Positions 27,741-33,549 of a DNA stretch of 33,549 nt are shown here, piece by piece; positions within the stretch are counted from its first letter, which is position 1, and every line of letters begins with the position of its first letter. The stretch lies in assembly GCA_022509105.1 (NCBI GenBank), contig JAFLTV010000025.1:1-33549 (forward strand), given 5' to 3'. This DNA comes from Muribaculaceae bacterium. GTDB taxonomy: Bacteria; Bacteroidota; Bacteroidia; Bacteroidales; Muribaculaceae. The position numbers and the translations under genes are program-made. The notes under the pieces are model-generated. The model made no database searches. It was not told the DNA's origin and was given only the letters and a program-made list of their open reading frames with translations.

Positions 27741-28343
27741 TTAGATTTTAATTTCGCTAAGATCCACTATTTTATTCACTATTGCATATATCGTGAGACC
27801 TGTGGCTGAATGGATTTCCAATTTCTTTGCTATATTTCTTCTATGAGTTATTACGGTGTGAATTGAAAGATAAAGTTTATCAGCTATCTCCTGGTTTGTA
27901 AATCCTTTCACCACAAGAGAAACAATCTCCTTTTCTCGGGCAGAGAGGGTTTCTTTTTCTTCTTGAGTATTGTTTTTTAAAATTTCAGGCGGCAAAATTT
28001 TATCTGATAGTGTTGAGATATCATCTGTCACATGAATATGGTCTTCATATAAAGATAAAGTTTGCGGACTCAGCTTGCTTAATTCAATGGCGATGATTCT
28101 GATTTTGGAGTTAAGACTGTTTTTTCTGATTTCATCCGGATGGAGAAGCCCTCCAAAAGTGGGATTTGCAATCAGGATGTCGATCTCTTCCGAAGAGACT
28201 ATGTCCAATAGGGAAGCCTTGTTAGTGACCTCGTTTATTTTAGGCCTTAACCCTGTAATTTTAGTTAACGCGTTGTTAATTCCTCCGGCAATAATAGGGG
28301 AATTTTCTGCAATTATTATTCTACTGATTTTAGTCCCTGCCAT
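27741..28343 (-). CDS. LuxR-type regulator with a degenerate receiver domain
   Basis: A 200-residue protein with the shape of a NarL/FixJ response regulator. The C-terminal LuxR helix-turn-helix covers about 132-190, with LSAREKEIVSLVVKGFTNQE (133-152) and KLYLSIHTVITHRRNIAKKL. The N-terminal part starts ISRIIIAENSPIIAGGI like a receiver domain. However, the usual acidic pair is reduced to Glu13, and the phosphoacceptor Asp is replaced by Asn60 in ILIANPTF. It is therefore probably not controlled by normal phosphorylation. It starts two bases after the RIC-like gene. No histidine kinase gene is nearby. Target genes are unknown. Confidence 0.85.
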   Translation of the reverse strand: MAGTKISRIIIAENSPIIAGGINNALTKITGLRPKINEVTNKASLLDIVSSEEIDILIANPTFGGLLHPDEIRKNSLNSKIRIIAIELSKLSPQTLSLYEDHIHVTDDISTLSDKILPPEILKNNTQEEKETLSAREKEIVSLVVKGFTNQEIADKLYLSIHTVITHRRNIAKKLEIHSATGLTIYAIVNKIVDLSEIKI

Positions 28344-28345
28344 TT

Positions 28346-29032
28346 CTATGAAATTTTTTGGTGGGATTTAATAGCAGGATAAAGAAGCATGTCTTCTATC
28401 AAACAATGGCTTGTCAATTCCTCCTCACAACGATATATATCATACAATGCGGCATTTAATAAATTTGCATTCGATTCTGCCGGACAATATTTTATGATAA
28501 TATTTTTTAATTCTTTTAATTTAGAACCAACCTTGAGATGATGCTTATTAATAGCCGGAATCTCCTCTTTGTTCATATTTTCATTAGAAGCAAGATTCCC
28601 GGCCGTTTTGAAAAGATTTGTTTCTTCTTCCAGCATGTGTTCTGCCACCCCATCCACATATTCATCGAAGAGTTTCAGGATAAGGAAAGACACATCGGAA
28701 TCTTTAAGAGTGATTGCATCAAGCAATTTTCTACGGATAGCGGGCAGACAGAATTCCAGAAAATAAATATGGCTCTGTTTCAGATAATGAAGCAATGAGT
28801 TAAGAGACAAGGAGAGGGGTTCGTCGGAAAGAAGGTAATCGTTTTTAATGAAATTAACCACAGTCAGAAAAGTGTTGCAATCAACTGTGTTGTCATTACA
28901 AACATCTTCGATTGTTTTATCTCCAAAACCGAGATGAATGCCGAATCTGCTCAACACTTGCAGCAGACGATAATCATCTGCTATCAATGAAACCATTTTA
29001 TCTTGAGGAATATATTTGCCTGTTTTTCCCAT
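28346..29032 (-). CDS. RIC/YtfE-like hemerythrin domain protein
   Basis: Members of this family (YtfE, ScdA, RIC) carry a di-iron site and act in nitrosative and oxidative stress, in the cytoplasm. The 228-residue protein has an N-terminal ScdA_N-like segment (about 8-60), in which the usual CysCys pair is replaced by LeuGly (FGIHLGFGDKT). A four-helix hemerythrin domain follows, with likely iron ligands His82, His88, His132, Glu136, His164/165, His209 and Glu213. An upstream in-frame TTG at 29093-29095 would add 21 residues. The ATG at 29030-29032 was chosen because it gives the normal N terminus. It is followed after two bases by the LuxR-type gene. Confidence 0.82.
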   Translation of the reverse strand: MGKTGKYIPQDKMVSLIADDYRLLQVLSRFGIHLGFGDKTIEDVCNDNTVDCNTFLTVVNFIKNDYLLSDEPLSLSLNSLLHYLKQSHIYFLEFCLPAIRRKLLDAITLKDSDVSFLILKLFDEYVDGVAEHMLEEETNLFKTAGNLASNENMNKEEIPAINKHHLKVGSKLKELKNIIIKYCPAESNANLLNAALYDIYRCEEELTSHCLIEDMLLYPAIKSHQKIS

Positions 29033-29074
29033 ACAATATTTATTGATAAAGTTTTTTAGTAAATTAAGAGGGCA

Positions 29075-29094
29075 TGTCAAATCTTTTCTTGACA
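29075..29094. promoter_or_regulatory. TGTCAA-N8-TTGACA palindrome ahead of the RIC-like gene
   Basis: A 20-base inverted repeat, TGTCAA (29075-29080) and TTGACA (29089-29094), lies 43-62 bases upstream of the chosen ATG. Its shape is like a CRP/FNR-family operator, though not a canonical FNR box. Such regulators often control nitrosative-stress genes, but the link here is inference. Confidence 0.4.
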
Positions 29095-29177
29095 AACCCC
29101 CTTATTAACCTTAACTCAAAATAACTAAAACTAATATCAAAGCGATTAAAAGGAAATCTTAATTTTTTATCGCAATG

Positions 29178-29209
29178 CAAAATTAGAAAGTATTATTGAG
29201 GTCTTCAAT
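29178..29209 (-). promoter_or_regulatory. candidate promoter of the RIC-LuxR unit
   Basis: On the minus strand a -7 box TAATTTTG (29178-29185) is preceded by ATTG (29206-29209), with 20 bases between it and the -7 box. This is the best match to the two-part Bacteroidetes promoter in the window. It implies a leader of about 140 bases that contains the palindrome at 29075-29094. Confidence 0.55.
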
Positions 29210-29290
29210 CCCTATTTATAGGTAATTTGGGTCTTTTCTTCTACTTAGAAATAGTTATTTACGCGATTTTAAGATAATTTACATCAATTA

Positions 29291-29878
29291 TCATTTCTTT
29301 TTTAGGGGTTTATCAGGCTTTTTCACAGAAAAACCAAACTTACCGATAAATTCACCTAAAGAAAAATAACTTCCATGGCTATAAGCAAGAAGGCCGGCTT
29401 TTTCCAGTAGGAATTTCCCTGATTCCTCATCCATAAAACGGGAATCAGCCCTGACATTTAAGACATCCGCAAGGAACATATCATGAGTGCCAAGTTTGAT
29501 AATCTCTTTGACTCTACATTCAATGCTCAAGGGAGATTCTTCGATTGTGGGAGAAGCCACTTTTTCTCCGGGAAGGGGATGCAACCCGGTCTTCTTCCAT
29601 TTATCAAAATCACGACCTGATCTGACACCGACCCAATCTGTTGCCTCCGCCATATCCACTGTTGTCAGATTAATGGTGAATTCCATATTTTCTGCAATCA
29701 ATGGATATGAATATCTCTCCGGTCTCACAGAAATAAAACACATGGCAGGATCGGAACAAATAGTTCCGGTCCATGCCACTGTTAGCATATTCCAGTTTTC
29801 AGGTTTATCACCACACGTCACTATCACAGCCGGGAGCGGATAGATCTGAGTGCCGGGACGCCATGAAATCTTAGTCAT
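29291..29878 (-). CDS. flavin reductase-like (FMN-binding split barrel) protein
   Basis: The protein resembles the flavin reductase/DIM6-NTAB family, which binds FMN in a split beta-barrel. It has NMLTVAWTGTICSDPAMCFI, then SVRPERYSYPLI and the typical FTINLTT and EATDWVGVRSGRD stretches. The ATG at 29876-29878 (195 residues) was preferred to an in-frame TTG five codons upstream, which would overlap the phosphohexomutase stop. It lies four bases after that gene, so it is probably co-transcribed with it. The substrate cannot be told from sequence. A weak AT-rich hairpin overlaps its stop (29273-29292). Confidence 0.85.
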   Translation of the reverse strand: MTKISWRPGTQIYPLPAVIVTCGDKPENWNMLTVAWTGTICSDPAMCFISVRPERYSYPLIAENMEFTINLTTVDMAEATDWVGVRSGRDFDKWKKTGLHPLPGEKVASPTIEESPLSIECRVKEIIKLGTHDMFLADVLNVRADSRFMDEESGKFLLEKAGLLAYSHGSYFSLGEFIGKFGFSVKKPDKPLKKK

Positions 29879-29882
29879 TTTT

Positions 29883-31631
29883 TCAGACACCAAGGTCTTT
29901 TAAAACAGCCTTAATCTTTTCTTCAGCTTTCAAGACAGTTTCTTCATATTTCGATTTGTCATCGAGATCATGACGAACTTCAACATAGAACTTTATTTTA
30001 GGTTCTGTTCCTGAAGGACGTACGGAAACCTTATCACCGGCTTCTGTGAAGAATTGAAGCACATTTGAGGTAGTTGGGAAGTTCATTTTAGAAACTTCTC
30101 CAGTCTTAAGATTCCTGCAATTGAGGTCGGCGTAATCCTTAATTACCACAACCGGACTTCCTGCCAAAGACTTAGGCGGGTTTTCACGGAAGTTTTTCAT
30201 CATAGCCACAATTTCATCGGCTCCTGTCTTTCCGGGACGAACAACGCTGACTCCTTTTTCTCTTGAGAATCCGTATTCAAGATAGATATCAATAAGGAGG
30301 TCGTAAAGAGTCTGATTTCTTTCAGCAGCCCAAGCTGCAATTTCACACATCAAAGTGATGGAAGAAACGGCATCCTTATCTCTTACAAATGTTTCCGGCA
30401 AGAAGCCATAACTTTCTTCACCGCCACCCAGGTATCTTCCTTCTTCCTCCATATTGCGCATCACATCGGCTATCCATTTAAAACCGGTGTAGCAATCAAA
30501 GCATTTAACTTGATTTGCTTCTGCGATTCGTTTGATAGTTTCCGTTGTTACAATGGTTTTTACACAATATTCTCTTCCTGTCAGTTTGCCCAATTCGCGG
30601 TTTCTGGTGATGAGATAGTAAAGGAAGATCATCACTATCTGATTGCCGTTAACGAGCTGATATTCTCCTTTGCTGTCTCTTACGACAAGGCCGATACGAT
30701 CGGAATCCGGGTCGGATGCCAAAACAAGGCTTGCACCGGTTTCTTTAGCTTTGGCCACAGCCATAGACATAGCTTCCGAATTTTCCGGATTCGGGGAATC
30801 CACTGTCGGGAAATCTCCACTTTGAATATCCTGTTCGGGCACATGAATAACATTGTCAAATCCCCATTTTTTCAGAGAATCATAAATCAGCATTGAGCCG
30901 GTGCCATGAATAGGAGTGTAGACGATTTTCATGTCATGGTGTTTAGCTATTGCTTCCGGTGACAATGAAAGCGTCTTTATGTCATCAAGGTATAAGTTGT
31001 CTACATCTTTACCGATTATTTGAACGAGATCTTTGTTACGTTCAAATTTGATTTGGTCGACAGAAGTGATTGCATTCACGTAGGCAATAGTCTCTACATC
31101 ATGAGGAGCAATCATTTGTGCACCGTCGCTCCAATATGCCTTATAGCCGTTGTATTCTTTAGGATTATGACTGGCTGTTACCATCACACCACTATTGCAA
31201 CCTAATTTACGGATAGCGTATGAAACTTCCGGCACCGGACGGCAGGCTTCAAACAGATAAACCATTATACCGTTGGCTGAGAAAATATCAGCTGCAAGTT
31301 CTGCAAATTTTCTTGAATTATTTCTCACATCATGACCTATAACTACAGAGATCTGAGGCTCATCCTTAAAACAATGATTAAGATAGTTTGCCAATCCCTG
31401 AGTAGCGGCTCCTACAGTATAAATATTCATACGGTTGCTTCCGGCTCCCATTATACCACGCAGACCACCTGTGCCGAATTCAAGGTCTTTATAAAATGCA
31501 TCAATGAGTTCTGTTGGATCAGCGTTATCCAGCATTTTTCTTACAGCCTCACGTGTTTCTTCGTCGTATTGAGGTGTCAGCCATTTTTCGGCTTTTGATT
31601 TAACCTCTTTCAAGAGTTCCTGATTCTCCAT
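29883..31631 (-). CDS. alpha-D-phosphohexomutase (phosphoglucomutase/phosphomannomutase)
   Basis: The enzyme moves phosphate between C1 and C6 of glucose or mannose. The 582-residue protein has all four family motifs: the phospho-Ser loop VTASHNP with Ser154, the Mg-binding DPDSD with Asp307/309/311, the sugar loop GGGEESYG with Glu405, and the phosphate site RPSGTEPK near 545. The length fits the longer phosphoglucomutase (PgcA-like) subgroup common in Firmicutes and Bacteroidetes. Sugar preference cannot be settled from the sequence. It starts a probable operon with the flavin reductase-like gene. Confidence 0.93.
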   Translation of the reverse strand: MENQELLKEVKSKAEKWLTPQYDEETREAVRKMLDNADPTELIDAFYKDLEFGTGGLRGIMGAGSNRMNIYTVGAATQGLANYLNHCFKDEPQISVVIGHDVRNNSRKFAELAADIFSANGIMVYLFEACRPVPEVSYAIRKLGCNSGVMVTASHNPKEYNGYKAYWSDGAQMIAPHDVETIAYVNAITSVDQIKFERNKDLVQIIGKDVDNLYLDDIKTLSLSPEAIAKHHDMKIVYTPIHGTGSMLIYDSLKKWGFDNVIHVPEQDIQSGDFPTVDSPNPENSEAMSMAVAKAKETGASLVLASDPDSDRIGLVVRDSKGEYQLVNGNQIVMIFLYYLITRNRELGKLTGREYCVKTIVTTETIKRIAEANQVKCFDCYTGFKWIADVMRNMEEEGRYLGGGEESYGFLPETFVRDKDAVSSITLMCEIAAWAAERNQTLYDLLIDIYLEYGFSREKGVSVVRPGKTGADEIVAMMKNFRENPPKSLAGSPVVVIKDYADLNCRNLKTGEVSKMNFPTTSNVLQFFTEAGDKVSVRPSGTEPKIKFYVEVRHDLDDKSKYEETVLKAEEKIKAVLKDLGV

Positions 31632-31664
31632 AATTTATGTTTTAGAAAAAATTTATTTATGATA

Positions 31665-31672
31665 CAAATATA
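31665..31672 (-). promoter_or_regulatory. candidate -7 box for the phosphohexomutase gene
   Basis: The minus strand reads TATATTTG, matching TAnnTTTG, 33 bases before the ATG, in the AT-rich gap behind rmuC. No -33 element with good spacing was seen. Confidence 0.4.
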
Positions 31673-31735
31673 ATTAAAATACTTTATAAATTCATAGTAA
31701 ATAATATATAATAACAACGATACAAACCATCGGGT

Positions 31736-33238
31736 TTATTCGGGAATTTCATAAGAATCCTCTTTCTCCATATTTAAATCAGGAGAGATGCCTAGCAACT
31801 CTTTATCAACACCCTTCGGCACTTGAGGAGACTTGGCTCCCAATTCAATTAAACTCCGGCATGTCTTCGGAATGCTCTGCCCTCTATCTTCCAGTTTCTT
31901 TAAACCTTCAGAATAATTTTTTGAAGCTTTTTCAAGACTGTTGCCAATCTCTGTGTAATATTTCATAAAGGCACCGACACGTTTCAGCATCTCTTCAGCA
32001 AGAGCGTAAACTTTCTTATGGTTATCGGCTTGTGCTATCTGTTGCCATGTCAGGCTGACTATTTTCAATGCGGCGAAAAGAGTTTGCTCGTCTGCTATAT
32101 ATACGTTCTTTTCCATGGCTTCCCTCCAAAGGGTCGGCTTCTTTGAAGTAGCCAGGTGAAGGGCAGAGGTGTTTGGAACAAACATTATAACATAGCCCAT
32201 TTTTATTCTACCGGGGTTTACATATTTTGAATAATCTTTTTTAGATAATTCGTCAACATGCTTTTCAAGGCTCGCAATATGATTTTTCAAAGCTGTTTCC
32301 CTTTCATAATCATTGTCTGATTCCTGATATTGAAAAAAGGCGGAAAGAGAGGCTTTGGCATCAATAATAACATCTTTATCTCTGTCAATATGGAGCACTA
32401 TATCCGGACGAAGTCTTTTACCTTCCTCAGTAAAAATGGCATTTCCTTTATCATCTTTAAGAGTATGTTGTGTGTCAAAATGAATGCCCTCCTTGAAATT
32501 GAGAGACTCAAGAATCTCTTGCAGGATCAATTCTCCCCATGTGCCTTGATACCGGTTATTCCCTTTAAGCATGCTTGAGAGTTTATCGGCGCTTGCCTGG
32601 GCTGCCTCCGTATGGTCAAGAAGGTTTTTAATGCTCTCGGTGAGTTTGCCTCCTAAAGCAGAGTGTTGACTGGTGTTTTCTGCAACCTTCTCCTGCATGG
32701 CTTTTAGAGAATTTTCCAAGGGTTGAAGAAGAGAATTCAATTTTTCTCCACTTGAAGTTGCAAATTCTTCTTGACGCTGCTTAAGCATTTCTTCAGTGGT
32801 GGCCTTTAATTCCTGGCTCATTCTTCCGGATGTTTCCCGGAACTGTTCTTTAAGGGTGGCTATCAGCTCAATATATTTTTTTTCTAATGCCTCTAAGGTA
32901 TCCCGGTTTTTCTTTTCAAGATTTTCTCTTTCCCTATTGAAGTTTTCGGCCTGCTTCGAGATTGATTCAGAAAAAGAAATTTCCTTTTCGTTTAAAATCC
33001 TTTCGAAACTTTTTTCCTTTTCGGAAATAAGATCTTCAAAACTTTTTTCGCGTTCAGAGAGACGTTTTTCAAAGTTTTGAGCTTGTTCATCTCTGAGCTT
33101 TTCAAGATTTGATCTCTGTGCCTCGAGTTGCCTGTCTACTTCTTCCGGTCTTATTCTTCCTTTATTGTTTAGGTTACCGAAAAACCAACCGATAATAAGT
33201 CCTACAGCTAATGTAATCAAGGCGATAACTATCTCCAT
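31736..33238 (-). CDS. rmuC: RmuC family protein
   Basis: RmuC proteins limit recombination-type DNA rearrangements in E. coli; the exact activity is unclear, and the domain is related to restriction-type nucleases. The 500-residue protein has an N-terminal membrane anchor at about 2-22. A long Glu/Lys/Gln-rich coiled coil spans about 30-215, with ESxSExEKSFE-like repeats. The RmuC domain follows, with RYQGTWGELILQEILE, LRPDIVLHIDRDKDVIIDAKASLSAF (quoted in part) and KMGYVIMFVPNTSALH. It appears monocistronic. A promoter-like box lies 53-60 bases upstream. Confidence 0.93.
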   Translation of the reverse strand: MEIVIALITLAVGLIIGWFFGNLNNKGRIRPEEVDRQLEAQRSNLEKLRDEQAQNFEKRLSEREKSFEDLISEKEKSFERILNEKEISFSESISKQAENFNRERENLEKKNRDTLEALEKKYIELIATLKEQFRETSGRMSQELKATTEEMLKQRQEEFATSSGEKLNSLLQPLENSLKAMQEKVAENTSQHSALGGKLTESIKNLLDHTEAAQASADKLSSMLKGNNRYQGTWGELILQEILESLNFKEGIHFDTQHTLKDDKGNAIFTEEGKRLRPDIVLHIDRDKDVIIDAKASLSAFFQYQESDNDYERETALKNHIASLEKHVDELSKKDYSKYVNPGRIKMGYVIMFVPNTSALHLATSKKPTLWREAMEKNVYIADEQTLFAALKIVSLTWQQIAQADNHKKVYALAEEMLKRVGAFMKYYTEIGNSLEKASKNYSEGLKKLEDRGQSIPKTCRSLIELGAKSPQVPKGVDKELLGISPDLNMEKEDSYEIPE

Positions 33239-33290
33239 AAACCTATAGTAAATCTCTTTTTGTTTATTTTTTATCTTTAATTTCTATTTA

Positions 33291-33298
33291 CAAAGATA
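33291..33298 (-). promoter_or_regulatory. candidate -7 box for rmuC
   Basis: The minus strand reads TATCTTTG, matching TAnnTTTG, 53 bases before the rmuC ATG. No TTTG was seen at the normal -33 position. Confidence 0.4.
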
Positions 33299-33400
33299 AG
33301 CATTTTAAAGTTAAATTTAATTCAGACAACTCAGAATTAATAACGCCTTGTCTATTTTAAGGAGAGTTCGATATAAAAACTCAGGAACTCGAGAGGGGTT

Positions 33401-33454
33401 AGAAAAAATAAAAAAGGTGTCCATGACAAAATTGATATCCGTCATGAACACCTT
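33401..33454 (-). terminator. terminator of the gene entering from the right edge
   Basis: AAGGTGT-C-CATGAC (33414-33427) pairs with GTCATG-A-ACACCTT (33441-33454), 13 pairs with one mismatch. On the minus strand the stem runs into TTTTTTATTTTTT (complement of 33402-33414). It lies about 42 bases after the stop of the right-edge gene and oriented to end it. Confidence 0.88.
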
Positions 33455-33495
33455 CAGTATATGCTGAGTTTGTTTCCCTCTTCAAACGCATAAGA

Positions 33496-33549
33496 TTAGT
33501 GTATAGCTTTTCTTTCGAGGAAAAGCCCTGCCGCTTCGGAGACCCTGTC
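33496..33549 (-). CDS. C-terminal end of an unidentified protein (partial)
   Basis: Reading the minus strand from the right edge gives an in-frame DRVSEAAGLFLERKAIH followed by a TAA stop at 33496-33498. A strong terminator follows in the correct orientation, which supports this being a real gene end. Only 17 residues are visible and the family is not recognised. Confidence 0.55.
   Translation of the reverse strand, partial: DRVSEAAGLFLERKAIH

Noticed and set aside
29033-29095. N-terminal extension of the RIC-like protein from TTG
   Set aside because: The added 21 residues fit no family N terminus, and the ATG at 29032 gives the usual one.
31724-31737. AAACC/GGTTT hairpin at the rmuC stop
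   Set aside because: The stem is only five pairs and lacks a T-run on the minus strand, so it is not convincing as a terminator.

Overview
The window is a stretch of a bacterial chromosome that looks like order Bacteroidales (moderate to low GC). The support is indirect but consistent. Candidate -7 boxes fit TAnnTTTG, the pattern of the Bacteroidetes primary sigma factor. The RND pump operon ends in the small PII-like gene typical of Porphyromonas/Bacteroides relatives. The pump adaptor has an LASC lipobox, and the threonine dehydrogenase is the epimerase-type enzyme. A gut family such as Muribaculaceae is plausible but not proven by this sequence. No insertion sequence, prophage, CRISPR array or tRNA gene was seen. 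Nearly all genes are housekeeping genes, and no clearly novel multi-gene system is evident.

Left edge (1-750): the 3' tail of a 23S rRNA gene, a 5S rRNA gene and its terminator on the plus strand. A 324-base non-coding stretch follows, with folded elements, a terminator facing the other way and a perfect 20-bp tandem duplication. Region 752-15929 is a minus-strand purine supercluster read in the order purE, purL, purM, purN, purH, purD, folD, purB, purA, guaB, guaA. Gaps are mostly short or overlapping. It covers most of the route from PRA to IMP and then both branches to AMP and GMP. purF, purC and purK are not in the window. FolD supplies the one-carbon donor used by PurN and PurH.

Region 16037-22568 is a minus-strand drug-efflux operon: TetR-type repressor, TolC-like outer-membrane channel, lipoprotein membrane-fusion protein, AcrB-type RND transporter and a small PII-like protein. 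Next, 22651-25019 holds a divergent pair, L-threonine 3-dehydrogenase and 2-amino-3-ketobutyrate CoA ligase, which together turn threonine into glycine and acetyl-CoA. A bidirectional terminator separates this pair from a convergent class A penicillin-binding protein (25141-27591).

Region 27741-29032 is a two-gene unit: a RIC/YtfE-like hemerythrin protein whose N-terminal domain lacks the usual Cys-Cys pair, and a LuxR-type regulator whose receiver domain lacks the phosphoacceptor Asp. Last come a flavin reductase-like protein downstream of a phosphohexomutase (29291-31631) and a RmuC homologue (31736-33238). At the right edge is the C-terminal end of an unrecognised minus-strand gene with a strong terminator.
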